Source of the DNA: SAR324 cluster bacterium REDSEA-S27_B3
GTDB taxonomy: Bacteria > SAR324 > NAC60-12
NCBI GenBank assembly: GCA_001627865.1
Contig: LUQO01000005.1
Coordinates: 124,001 to 188,000, forward strand
Length of the DNA stretch: 64,000 bases
Direction: 5' to 3'
In this document: piece after piece, positions 53,215-61,851 of the stretch
Layout: each line of letters opens with the position of its first letter
How positions within the stretch are numbered: the first letter of the stretch is position 1
The notes under the pieces: generated by a model
Told to the model about the DNA's origin: nothing
The model's database searches: none
The model's input: only the letters and a program-made list of their open reading frames with translations
Position numbers and translations under genes: made by a program

Positions 53215-54294
53215 CTAAAAAATGATCACATTCCGTAAAGCATCATTTTTGCTTACATCAGCAATAGCTTCATTAATATTTTCAAGTGGATAACGGCCGG
53301 AAATCAATTCATCAAGTTTGAGTCGGCCTTGTTGGTAAAGAGAAATGTACCATGGAATGTCAGTGACTAGACGGGTAGATCCCATTTTACTTCCCAGCAG
53401 GGTTTGCTCAATCGAGGCAAATTTGCAGGAATCAAACTCAATCTTCACTCCATTTGCAGTCATTCCTACAACCACAAGAGTTCCGCCTCTGCCTAGAATT
53501 TTAAAGCCCTGTTCAATAGCGTTTTTGTCTCCCACTGTTACAAAAACGTAGTCTGCGCCACGCCCTTCTGTAATTCCATAAACAGCCTTGGTTGCTTTTT
53601 CACGGCTCACATTTACGGTGTGCGTTGCTCCAAATTCCTGAGCGGCTTTCAGTTTTTGATCAGAAAGGTCCAGGGCAATTACACTTTCAGCACCCGCAAT
53701 GGCGGCTCCCTGAACACTGTTGAGCCCAACTCCTCCTGTGCCCATGACCACTACACTGCATCCTGATGGAATCTTTGCGGTGTTGACAACTGCGCCAAAA
53801 CCTGTGATGACACCGCAGCTCAAGAGGGAGGCGCTATCCATTGACATATCTTTGGGTATGGGTGCCACCTGGGAAGCATCTACAACTACTGATTCGGCAA
53901 AAGCTGCTGTCCGTAGTCCATGAGCGATCAATTCTCCATCTGAAGTTCTAAGAGGACTATTCTCATCCAATGGGAAAGCTGTGCTGCATTGGACTTTGTT
54001 TCCCTGGGAACAGTAATGACATGTACCACATGACCGGATTAATGTTACCAGTACATGATCTCCGACTTGTATATTATTTACATCGTCGCCTACATTTTCC
54101 ACAACCCCTGCTGCTTCATGGCCATAAACTGCGGGCAGGTCTCCTCCCCATGCTCCTTCAGCGTATAGTATATCGCTGTGACAGATTGAACAGGCGCCCA
54201 GTTTCACCTGTACCTCTCCTGTATTAGGTGGCAGTAGTTCTATATCCTCAATTACCAGTGGTTTTCCAAATTCACGGCATACTGCAGCTTTCAT
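53215..54294 (-). CDS. Zinc-dependent alcohol dehydrogenase, MDR superfamily
   Basis: This 359-residue enzyme has catalytic-zinc ligands in [10 protein letters not shown] (Cys37 region) and [13 protein letters not shown], and structural-zinc cysteines in [15 protein letters not shown] (about 94-108). The NAD-binding motif is [13 protein letters not shown] (about 185-197). It should interconvert an alcohol and an aldehyde or ketone; class III glutathione-type and butanol-type enzymes share this pattern. It lies 3 bases after the CaiD-like gene and 2 bases before the enolase-superfamily gene. Confidence 0.85.
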   Translation of the reverse strand: MKAAVCREFGKPLVIEDIELLPPNTGEVQVKLGACSICHSDILYAEGAWGGDLPAVYGHEAAGVVENVGDDVNNIQVGDHVLVTLIRSCGTCHYCSQGNKVQCSTAFPLDENSPLRTSDGELIAHGLRTAAFAESVVVDASQVAPIPKDMSMDSASLLSCGVITGFGAVVNTAKIPSGCSVVVMGTGGVGLNSVQGAAIAGAESVIALDLSDQKLKAAQEFGATHTVNVSREKATKAVYGITEGRGADYVFVTVGDKNAIEQGFKILGRGGTLVVVGMTANGVKIEFDSCKFASIEQTLLGSKMGSTRLVTDIPWYISLYQQGRLKLDELISGRYPLENINEAIADVSKNDALRNVIIF

Positions 54295-54297
54295 TTA

Positions 54298-55080
54298 TTA
54301 TTTTCCTTTCCATTCAGGGTTACGTTTTTCAGCAAATGCTTTTGCTCCCTCCTTCATGTCTTCAGAGCGATTTACAGTTTCAACAGCGGAACAGGCATCA
54401 TGCACAGAAAATGCTTCATGTTCTGTTACCATCTCGGTCATCCTCAGTACCTGTTTAATTGCGGGATAAAGCAGTGGAGGACCGGCAGCAAGCTGTTCCA
54501 CAATTTCTCGTGCCTTGGCCAGTCCCTGGCCTTGAGGAACAATGTGGTTCACAAGCCCCCAGTGCATGGCCTCCTCGGCATCCATCCAGCGTCCGGTCAT
54601 CATCAGTTCAACCGCAACATGATACGGAATACGCCGCCTCAGCTTCACCACACCACAATCCGGAAGCACACCCACGTTTATCTCCGGAAGTGCAAAAGTG
54701 GAGTGTTCCTCTGCTACAATTATGTCGCAGCCAAGCATTATTTCAAAACCGCCTCCACAGGCGATTCCGTTAACAGCACAAATTACAGGCTTATTGAAAT
54801 TGCGAGGATAGTTCAGTCCGCCGAAACCTCCGGAGCCATAATCTGAATCAGATTCTTCTCCGGTATCAGCCACATTTTTCAGGTCCCACCCGGCAGAGAA
54901 AAATTTTTCCCCTTTGCCTGTTAGTATCGCAAAACGCTGTTCCGGATTGTCCCTGAATGCTTCCCACATGCGATTCATTTTGCGGCTGTCCTCGGCACTT
55001 ATTGCATTTGCCTTGCCCTTGGAAAGAGTTATTTCCAGAACAGGTCCTCGCTGGTTAAGTACAAATGGTTTATCGGACAT
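54298..55080 (-). CDS. caiD: Enoyl-CoA hydratase/isomerase, carnitinyl-CoA dehydratase (CaiD)-like
   Basis: This 260-residue crotonase-fold enzyme has the oxyanion and CoA motifs EKFFSAGWDLK (about 58-68) and NGIACGGGFEIMLGCD. The YGSGGFGGLNY insertion (about 80-90) and FALPEINVGVLPDCG-RRIPYH are hallmarks of CaiD rather than general crotonases. CaiD interconverts carnitinyl-CoA and crotonobetainyl-CoA. It heads a four-gene operon (CaiD, ADH, two enolase-superfamily enzymes). No CaiB CoA-transferase is nearby, but an ADP-forming CoA ligase lies across the arsenic cassette. Confidence 0.8.
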   Translation of the reverse strand: MSDKPFVLNQRGPVLEITLSKGKANAISAEDSRKMNRMWEAFRDNPEQRFAILTGKGEKFFSAGWDLKNVADTGEESDSDYGSGGFGGLNYPRNFNKPVICAVNGIACGGGFEIMLGCDIIVAEEHSTFALPEINVGVLPDCGVVKLRRRIPYHVAVELMMTGRWMDAEEAMHWGLVNHIVPQGQGLAKAREIVEQLAAGPPLLYPAIKQVLRMTEMVTEHEAFSVHDACSAVETVNRSEDMKEGAKAFAEKRNPEWKGK

Positions 55081-55251
55081 CAGTTTCTACTTTTATGAAG
55101 GTTTACAACTTAAACACACCTGTTTATCGCTTGAAAAATATGTTCTGCTTTACTTTAATTCAAATCAGCATGGCATGTTACACCTGCTGAAAAAGTTCCG
55201 CAAGTTTTTGAACCAATACCAAATCAAAAATAAAAATTCATAAAATAATTC

Positions 55252-55285
55252 TTGACAAAATCTATTATTTTTGTTATTCTAGAAT
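55252..55285 (+). promoter_or_regulatory. arsR promoter with palindromic operator over the -10 box
   Basis: TTGACA (55252-55257), a 17-base spacer and TATTCT (55275-55280) form a sigma-70 promoter. A perfect palindrome ATTCTAGAAT (55276-55285) overlaps the -10 box, a position suited to repression by an ArsR-type regulator. The start codon follows about 40 bases later. Confidence 0.6.
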
Positions 55286-55319
55286 TATCGAATATTTAAA
55301 ATAAAGTCTGCAACAAAAC

Positions 55320-55655
55320 ATGCAAATAGAGACAGTAGCAGAGATATTAGCAGAATTAGGAAATCCAGTACGCTTAAAGGTTGTCCGTTTGCTGGTGCAG
55401 GCCGGTGAGGATGGAGTTCCGGTGGGGCGGATTCAGGAGGAGGTGGGCATTCCGGCTTCGACACTCTCACATCACCTGAGCCACCTCAAGTCCGTCGGAT
55501 TGATTCACCAGCGGCGTGAGCAAACATCGCTGTGGTGTGTAATGAACTACACTCAACTGGAATCCGTTATTGCATTCCTGACAAACGAGTGCTGCCTGGG
55601 GTTGACTTCGGAAGCTCCGGAAACCGACACTGAAGCAGAAGAAATGGTGGCCTGA
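55320..55655 (+). CDS. arsR: ArsR/SmtB-family metalloregulator
   Basis: This 111-residue winged-helix repressor has the ArsR pattern EILAELGNPVRLKVVRLLVQ and the recognition helix IPASTLSHHLSHLKSVGLI (about 44-62). The trivalent arsenic-type sensing pair is probably Cys91-Cys92 (NECCLG) near the C-terminus, possibly with Cys73, unlike E. coli ArsR where the cysteines lie in the DNA-binding helix. It should repress its own cassette until a metalloid binds. It lies 22 bases upstream of the permease gene. Confidence 0.85.
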   Translation: MQIETVAEILAELGNPVRLKVVRLLVQAGEDGVPVGRIQEEVGIPASTLSHHLSHLKSVGLIHQRREQTSLWCVMNYTQLESVIAFLTNECCLGLTSEAPETDTEAEEMVA

Positions 55656-55677
55656 TCCTCAACTGAAAGGAATAATC

Positions 55678-56730
55678 ATGAGTATATTTGGAATTTCCCT
55701 AAAGCAAAATAGATGGAGCATGAAACTGCCCGCCTTCTTGCGGGATCGTGTGCTGTGGACATTGGTGGCCGGGCTTGCCGCGCTCACCGTTTGGGATCAG
55801 CAGCAAGGTCTGGAAAGCCTGCGTTTCACGCTGGCCAATCTTGCGGGCATTGCTCCGTATCTGCTGTCGTCCATCGCACTGGCGGCCTATGCCAAGGCGA
55901 GTGGTGCGGACAACCTGATCGCCCGCGCCTTCACAGGCCGGGAGACGACGATGATCCTCTTCGCGGCGCTGATGGGCGGGCTGTCACCTTTCTGCTCCTG
56001 CGGTGTAATCCCGTTAATTGCCGCACTGTTGTCTATGGGCGTGCCACTTGCTCCAGTTATGGCCTTTTGGCTGGCTTCCCCTTTGATGGACCCCTCGATG
56101 TTCTTCCTCACTGCCGGAACGCTGGGGCTGGAGTTTGCGGTGTTCAAAACCTTCGCGGCGGTGAGCGTGGGGCTGCTTGGCGGTTTTGGAACATTCGTGC
56201 TGATGCGGGGCGGGGCGTTTTCGGAGCCGTTGCGCGAGGGTGTAGGCGACGGCGGTTGCGGAGCTTCCAGCGTGCGCAATCCCAAGGAAGTCGTCTGGCG
56301 ATTTTGGAAAACGCAAGAGCGACGCGAACGCTTCGGGAAAAACGCCTTGGACAACACGTTGTTTCTCGGAAAGTGGCTGCTGATCGCCTTTTTTCTCGAA
56401 AGCCTGATGCTGGCCTACGTTCCGGCAGAAACAATCACGACTCTGATTGGGGGAGATGACTGGCTGACGCTGCTGACGGCCACGATCGTGGGGGTTCCCG
56501 CCTATCTCAACGGCTACGCTGCACTGCCGTTGATTGGCGGACTGATCGAACAGGGAATGGCTCCAGGCGCGGGTATGGCCTTCCTGCTGGCAGGCGGGGT
56601 CAGTTCCATCCCGGCCGCCATCGCCGTCTGGGCCTTGGCGCGGCCTCCGGTGTTTGCGGCGTATTTGCTCTTCGCCTTCGCCGGGGCGTTCTCGCTGGGG
56701 ACGCTTTACAGTTTGCTGGCTTGGTCTTGA
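55678..56730 (+). CDS. arsP: ArsP-like permease (DUF318 family)
   Basis: This 350-residue membrane protein has about eight to ten helices. The family signature GGLSPFCSCGVIPL is at about 100-113, with the paired cysteines that bind metalloids in ArsP, and a matching repeat is in the second half (GVPAYLNGYAALPLIGGL). A glycine/cysteine stretch GDGGCGASS lies in the central loop. ArsP exports trivalent organoarsenicals; relatives handle other metals. Codon and base composition are clearly GC-richer than in neighbouring genes, suggesting transfer. It is flanked by arsR and an aquaporin. Confidence 0.78.
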   Translation: MSIFGISLKQNRWSMKLPAFLRDRVLWTLVAGLAALTVWDQQQGLESLRFTLANLAGIAPYLLSSIALAAYAKASGADNLIARAFTGRETTMILFAALMGGLSPFCSCGVIPLIAALLSMGVPLAPVMAFWLASPLMDPSMFFLTAGTLGLEFAVFKTFAAVSVGLLGGFGTFVLMRGGAFSEPLREGVGDGGCGASSVRNPKEVVWRFWKTQERRERFGKNALDNTLFLGKWLLIAFFLESLMLAYVPAETITTLIGGDDWLTLLTATIVGVPAYLNGYAALPLIGGLIEQGMAPGAGMAFLLAGGVSSIPAAIAVWALARPPVFAAYLLFAFAGAFSLGTLYSLLAWS

Positions 56731-56736
56731 TCCATC

Positions 56737-57393
56737 ATGGCTCGTAAACTTTTCGCTGAGTGGCTGGGAACTTTGTTCTTGCTGGCTACCGTTGTAGGCT
56801 CCGGAATCATGGCCGAAAGGCTTTCCGGCGGGAATGACGCCCTTGCGCTTTTGGGCAACACGATTGCCACCGGAGCAATTCTAGTGGTACTGATCCTGAT
56901 GTTCGGCCAGTTATCAGGAGCACATTTTAATCCGGCTGTGACCCTGGCTTTTGCTATTCGCAAGGAGATCGGTCCGCTGGAATCCGCGCAGTATGTGGTG
57001 GTGCAAATAATCGGCGGCATCCTCGGCATGATGATCGCGCACGCCATGTTTGATAATCCGCTGTTTGATCCGTCCACCACCGCACGTACCGGAACAGGGC
57101 AATGGATCGGAGAATTTGTTGCCACCTTCGGACTTGTCGCCACCATTCTTGGCTGTCTGAAAACACGTCCGGAAGCGGTTCCTTATGCTGTCGGCCTGTT
57201 CATCAGCGCAGGCTACTGGTTCACCTCGTCCACCTCCTTTGCCAATCCGGCAGTGACGATTGCAAGGAGCTTGACCAACACCTTTTCCGGAATCGACCCC
57301 ACGAATGTTCCGGCTTTCATCATTGTACAGTTGGCCGCTGCAACCGTCGCCACAATCACTTTCAATTGGCTGTCTTCTGAAACCGTCACTTAA
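56737..57393 (+). CDS. aqpS: Aquaporin/glycerol-facilitator family channel (AqpS-like)
   Basis: This 218-residue six-helix channel has two NPA boxes, HFNPAVTL (NPA 65-67) and FANPAVTIARS (NPA 170-172), and the selectivity arginine at 177. In several bacteria an aquaporin replaces ArsB next to arsR and passes arsenite or methylated arsenicals out of the cell. It starts 6 bases after the ArsP-like gene. Its stop overlaps the end of the convergent acyl-CoA ligase gene by 8 bases. Confidence 0.83.
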   Translation: MARKLFAEWLGTLFLLATVVGSGIMAERLSGGNDALALLGNTIATGAILVVLILMFGQLSGAHFNPAVTLAFAIRKEIGPLESAQYVVVQIIGGILGMMIAHAMFDNPLFDPSTTARTGTGQWIGEFVATFGLVATILGCLKTRPEAVPYAVGLFISAGYWFTSSTSFANPAVTIARSLTNTFSGIDPTNVPAFIIVQLAAATVATITFNWLSSETVT

Positions 57394-59407
57394 AACGAAT
57401 AAGCGCGTCAGCGGCTACCACTCCCTTACCTTGAGGGCGCACGATCAGTGGGTTTAGTTCTAGTTCGGCCAAACGGTCACCATGCTTCTCAACGAATTCC
57501 GCAAGTTTCAGTACGTTCTCAACCAACGCTTTGGTGTCGCCTCTCGGCTTGCCACGCCAGCCTTCTAATAAAGCGTTTACTCTCAAGCCCTGAACCGCTT
57601 TCCAAACCTGAGCTTCTGAAATTGGCAGCAAAAATGCCACAGAATCCCGCAGCAGTTCAGTTAGGGTGCCACCTGCTCCCAGCGTCAAGGCAAAGCCGAA
57701 CTGCGGATCAACGGTAACTCCAAGGATTAGTTCAGCCACGCCGTCCGTGATCATTTCCTCTATTAAAAATGTTTCGGCAAATTCGGACATTCTAAAAACT
57801 GCTTCGACTACTTCCGGAGCATTTTTAAGGTTCAATGCCACGGCCCCTCTTTCGGTTTTGTGAATGAGTTCAGGCACGATGGCTTTCAAAATTACCGGAT
57901 AACCAATTGCTTTAGCAGCTTGATCGGCTTTCTCAGCATTGGCCTGGCAGTTTTCGGGAACATTTATTCCATGCTGTTTAAGTAGTTTCTTAGCCTCGAC
58001 TTCACTTAAAGTCCGTAACGATAACTCATCCGGAGGAGAAGGTAATATCTCCGGAGGTGACCAATTATCCCAGGCTCTCCTGATTCCGTTAGCATGATTC
58101 AGGGCTTCAAGAGACTCAGCAAGTCCCTGTAACGGAACGACTCCAGATTCAAAGCATTTTTCACGTGTTGACCTGGAGAGACTTTCCGGTAAAGATGAAA
58201 GCAAAGCTGCATGAGCATAATTGTCGCCGGCAGCCTCAAGAAACTTTTCAATCACAATGTTAAAAGATTCAGTATCCGCCTCAGTTTCATCCTGAGGATC
58301 AAGCATTAAAGCCGTCACAGCATAATCGCATTTCAAAATGACATCAAACATTTCACGAAGCTTTGAATAGCTAAACCATGTAGCAGTCTGAAAATCAAGA
58401 GGATTGCTTAGTTTAACACGTTCGCCGACTGTAGCCTTCAAAGCACCTTGTTTGTCGTCTGGAATAGTAGAAAAATCCAGTTCCAAATCCTTTGCAATGT
58501 CAGAAACCATTGACATGTCCCCTCCGGATGCTCCCATTACCAATATATGATTAGAAGGAAGTGGGCCAAAACAATGCAGCAGTTTCAGTGTTTCCACCAG
58601 TGAACTGAGAGTCTCGCAACGAGCGATACCAAGCCTTTCAAACAGCGCGTCGTGCAGTTCGTCTGAGCCCGTTAAAGCCCCGGTATGGGTCAGAGCAATA
58701 CTCCTTCCCTGTTCTGAACGACCTGCTTTGATCAATGCGATAGGCTTTTCTAAGGAACGAGCGTAATCTACTGCGTCAATAAATTGTTGCACATCCAGAA
58801 TACCTTCCAGATATAATCCAATTGCTGACACACGATCATCATCAGCACAGTAGCGAATCAAATCTTCCGCTGCAAGTCTCTGCTGGTTACCAAGGGTAAT
58901 CACATATCCAAGCGGTAAAGACCGCCGCTGACCCATTACCGAAATTGAAATAGTTCCGCTCTGAGCAATGAATGCTATACCTTTATCAACATGTTCCCCT
59001 GTAACCTGATCCGGCCAGAGCGCCACTCGGTCGAAATAATTTACAAATCCGTAACAGTTCGGACCGATGAAAGGCAGCTCACCAGCAGCCTCATCGAGTT
59101 TACATGCCCAGTCCACACCATCGGTTTCCTCAGCAAATCCGGAGGCAAATACCACGGATCCGCCGGCTCCATGATTGCGCAGAGCTGTTAATTCTTGAAT
59201 AGTCAGTTCTCGGTTGATTCCCAGAAACGCAGAATCCGGAGTGTCCGGAAGCTCCGCTGCCGAACGAAAGCAGCCCTCCTTTGTGGGATGCACACGCCAG
59301 ATTTGACCAGGGAAGCCCAGCTTGCGGCACTGTTCAACAACGTAGTCCGACCACTTCCCTCCATAAACAACAATTGATTCAGGGCGAAAAAGACGATCAA
59401 GGTTCAT
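57386..59407 (-). CDS. ADP-forming acyl-CoA ligase (acetate-CoA ligase family, fused alpha and beta parts)
   Basis: This 673-residue NDP-forming acyl-CoA synthetase has a CoA-binding domain at the N-terminus, then the ligase domain with the phosphohistidine site IALTHTGALTGSDE (His near residue 240), and a C-terminal ATP-grasp domain (GYPVILKAIVPELIHKTERGAVALNL, then EELNPLIVRPQG-type end). It makes or consumes acyl-CoA with ATP and CoA. The usual N-terminal glycine motif reads VVYGGKWSDY, a variant. It may activate the acid used by the CaiD-type or acyl-CoA dehydrogenase enzymes nearby. The substrate is unknown. Confidence 0.85.
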   Translation of the reverse strand: MNLDRLFRPESIVVYGGKWSDYVVEQCRKLGFPGQIWRVHPTKEGCFRSAAELPDTPDSAFLGINRELTIQELTALRNHGAGGSVVFASGFAEETDGVDWACKLDEAAGELPFIGPNCYGFVNYFDRVALWPDQVTGEHVDKGIAFIAQSGTISISVMGQRRSLPLGYVITLGNQQRLAAEDLIRYCADDDRVSAIGLYLEGILDVQQFIDAVDYARSLEKPIALIKAGRSEQGRSIALTHTGALTGSDELHDALFERLGIARCETLSSLVETLKLLHCFGPLPSNHILVMGASGGDMSMVSDIAKDLELDFSTIPDDKQGALKATVGERVKLSNPLDFQTATWFSYSKLREMFDVILKCDYAVTALMLDPQDETEADTESFNIVIEKFLEAAGDNYAHAALLSSLPESLSRSTREKCFESGVVPLQGLAESLEALNHANGIRRAWDNWSPPEILPSPPDELSLRTLSEVEAKKLLKQHGINVPENCQANAEKADQAAKAIGYPVILKAIVPELIHKTERGAVALNLKNAPEVVEAVFRMSEFAETFLIEEMITDGVAELILGVTVDPQFGFALTLGAGGTLTELLRDSVAFLLPISEAQVWKAVQGLRVNALLEGWRGKPRGDTKALVENVLKLAEFVEKHGDRLAELELNPLIVRPQGKGVVAADALIRFK

Positions 59408-59756
59408 TTTGAGTGAAATCTATATGATTGCCTAAAATTGAGAATTGAAACATAGAAAAGCAAGACAGGACTTCAGTTTGTCCGAGCGGTTTTACTGTTA
59501 TTGCCATAAATTTTCTGCTACAGATATTTGTAGAATATTGCGCGCATGATCAACGTTCATACCACTCCTTTAAATATAAAAAATAGAAATAACACATTAA
59601 TTATATTTGTTTGCTTAGTCAAAATTTTTGTAATAGAATTTTTTTAATCTTTGATTAAATATGGACGTTCTTTACCTATTCATTATGAACAAAAGTCTTT
59701 TCTTCCGGTTTTTTTAACAGCTTAACTCCATATATTTTGAATTCCGCTGTATCAAC
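59408..59756. other. Divergent intergenic region between ligase and SDR genes
   Basis: This AT-rich region has one short inverted repeat, CTACA-GATATT-TGTAG, at 59518-59533, which might be an operator for either divergent gene. No convincing promoter hexamers or RNA gene were recognised. Confidence 0.4.
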
Positions 59757-60536
59757 ATGGAAATTTCACTTGAAGGCAAACGCGCGTTTATCAGTGGAGC
59801 AGCAAACGGTATCGGTCGTGCTACGGCGGTTTCCATGCATAAACTGGGGGCTGAGGTAATGATCTGTGACATTGACGAGGAAAATTTTAGTTCTTTTGAA
59901 AATGATATCAAAACATTTGTATGCGATGTGTCTGATTCAAGCGTAGTTGATCAAATGTTCGATCAGATTTCTGAGGTTGGACTAGATATACTTGTAAACA
60001 ACGCGGGAATTGCCGGACCAACCAAACTCGTGGAAAATATAACTGATCAGGAATGGCGGGAATGCATGGCGGTCTGCATTGATTCACAGTTTTACTGCAC
60101 TCGCCGCGCTGTGCCGATTTTTAAGCAGCAGCAGCAAGGAGTTATCATCAACCTGATTTCTGGAGCAGGTATTATGGGTTATCCTACTAGAAGTCCTTAT
60201 GTTGCCGCAAAATGGGCTGTTACCGGTTTGACAAAATCGCTGGCAATGGAACTTGGGCCGGACAACATACGCGTCAACGGAATCGTTCCCGGAAATGTCA
60301 GCGGAGATCGTGTTGAACGAGTAATTTATGCACATGCTGAAGCAGAAAACCTTGAGCCTGAAACAGTGCGCAAAATGTATAAGATCGGCACTTCAATGCA
60401 GTGTTTTGTTGAGCCGGAAGAAATTGCGGAGATGATATGTTTCCTCAGTTCAGATTACGGAAAGCATATTTCGGGGCAAATTGTGGGAATTGACGGAAAT
60501 ACTGAAACTCTCTATCCACGCAGTTTAATTAGCTAA
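59757..60536 (+). CDS. Short-chain dehydrogenase/reductase
   Basis: This 259-residue NAD(P)-dependent oxidoreductase has the cofactor motif SGAANGIGRA (13-22), NNAG (81-84) and the catalytic Ser135 in NLISGAG, Tyr148 and Lys152 in YVAAKWA. Asp38/Asp40 after the second strand (CDID) suggests NAD preference. The family oxidises hydroxy groups on many small metabolites. It is convergent with the FAD oxidoreductase and may belong to the same catabolic set. Confidence 0.85.
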   Translation: MEISLEGKRAFISGAANGIGRATAVSMHKLGAEVMICDIDEENFSSFENDIKTFVCDVSDSSVVDQMFDQISEVGLDILVNNAGIAGPTKLVENITDQEWRECMAVCIDSQFYCTRRAVPIFKQQQQGVIINLISGAGIMGYPTRSPYVAAKWAVTGLTKSLAMELGPDNIRVNGIVPGNVSGDRVERVIYAHAEAENLEPETVRKMYKIGTSMQCFVEPEEIAEMICFLSSDYGKHISGQIVGIDGNTETLYPRSLIS

Positions 60537-60569
60537 GATATTGAATTATAATGTAAATTAACTTAACAC

Positions 60570-60587
60570 TCCTGTTTTAAACCAGGA
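60570..60587. terminator. Possible bidirectional terminator between convergent genes
   Basis: TCCTG and CAGGA pair around an AT-rich centre with further TTT/AAA pairing (one mismatch). It lies between the ends of the SDR and FAD-oxidoreductase genes, where a shared terminator is expected. Confidence 0.35.
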
Positions 60588-60610
60588 TAAATTTAAAACG
60601 ACATTTCGAA

Positions 60611-61789
60611 TTAAGCCGAGTACTTAATTCGAAAGTCTGCCCGCCGATACGGATCAGGGAAGCGTCCGTTCATAACAAATTCCGAAGCAATATAACCAAC
60701 CTCATCCGCAGATTTAGCACACTGCCCATTGTCTGCCAGCACCGCGTAAATCTGTTTTTCATCAAACTGATCGATAAATTGCTTGCCTGTAGGAGATTTT
60801 GTGGTCACGCAGGATTTGCTGTGTAAACTGGCAAATTTGACATCAGGAAGCAGATTTTGAAGAGTTTCTGACAACCATTCAACTTTCTCCATGTCACCAT
60901 CACTTTGGAACCAACTGGTCAGCGTATTCATGTCATTTGGCATGGGATCTCCATTTGAATGACCGATCTTGATGTAGAATTTTCCGTCCGGATATAGAAT
61001 CGGAGGCATGAAATAAATGTATCGCATCGGATCACTCCCATAACGATAGCTCAGTGAGGGCGTCCCATTCAGATTAGGAAGTTGTTCCATTGTGATCTCA
61101 CCAAGTACAATTGTATGCGGCACAACTCCAAAATCAATTTTTCGCGGGATAATGCTACCTGAATTCGCATAGGCTCCTGTGGCAAGAATTACTTTTTTGC
61201 TGTCAATCCATTCCTGGTTTGTTCTGACGGAAACAACTAAATCCTTTTGCTTAATTTCAAAAACAACATCATCTATAACTGTCCCCCCATATATCTCCAA
61301 AGCTTTATTTTGTGCGGCAATTTGCTTACGGGGATTGATGTGACCTGCCTTGGTTTGCTGAAATATTGCCTTAACATCAGCAGGAAAATTGAAATAAGGG
61401 AAACGCTCTGCTAACTCATTTTGGGGAATACGCTCCGCCTGGGGGTAAAAGGTTTTCCCTACTGCCTCTATATCACTGTAGTAATACTTGTTGTTCGTCA
61501 CTACTAAAAAACCCACCTCTTGATAAAATCCAATGCCTGTCAGTTTTTCAAGAGGTCGATAATGTTCAATTGATGCTTTGGAAATCTGAGCACTATATGG
61601 AATTGGATCAAGAATTCTAACAATGCGACCTGAATCATAGTGACTGCCAAATAATCCGTTATGAGTATGATTATTTTCAGGCTCTCCCGGACCAATCAGG
61701 GCTACATTCGCGCCAGCATTTGCAAGCTGTCTTGCGGTCGCAGAACCTATCAACCCACGACCTACAACAATAACATCACAGTCAGGCAT
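60611..61789 (-). CDS. DAO-family FAD-dependent oxidoreductase (monomeric sarcosine oxidase-like)
   Basis: This 392-residue flavoenzyme has the FAD motif DVIVVGRGLIGSATARQLANAGANVALIG (about 5-33), whose third glycine position reads Arg (GRGLIG). The central GVVPHTIVLGEI region and the C-terminal SCVTTKSPTGKQFID and LADNGQCAKSADEVG stretches resemble sarcosine oxidase and N-methyltryptophan oxidase. It probably oxidises an N-methyl or amino acid substrate to an imine. It follows an enolase-superfamily gene by 62 bases in a minus-strand operon with an acyl-CoA dehydrogenase. Confidence 0.78.
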   Translation of the reverse strand: MPDCDVIVVGRGLIGSATARQLANAGANVALIGPGEPENNHTHNGLFGSHYDSGRIVRILDPIPYSAQISKASIEHYRPLEKLTGIGFYQEVGFLVVTNNKYYYSDIEAVGKTFYPQAERIPQNELAERFPYFNFPADVKAIFQQTKAGHINPRKQIAAQNKALEIYGGTVIDDVVFEIKQKDLVVSVRTNQEWIDSKKVILATGAYANSGSIIPRKIDFGVVPHTIVLGEITMEQLPNLNGTPSLSYRYGSDPMRYIYFMPPILYPDGKFYIKIGHSNGDPMPNDMNTLTSWFQSDGDMEKVEWLSETLQNLLPDVKFASLHSKSCVTTKSPTGKQFIDQFDEKQIYAVLADNGQCAKSADEVGYIASEFVMNGRFPDPYRRADFRIKYSA

Positions 61790-61851
61790 ACTTCATTTCA
61801 AACAGTTTTAAACGGGATAAAGTGGGGAGTTATTGTAATTCTGGGAAGTTT

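Noticed and set aside
55713-56459. 248-codon alternative frame inside the ArsP-like gene
   Set aside because: Shadow frame produced by high GC content; the membrane protein frame has clear family motifs.
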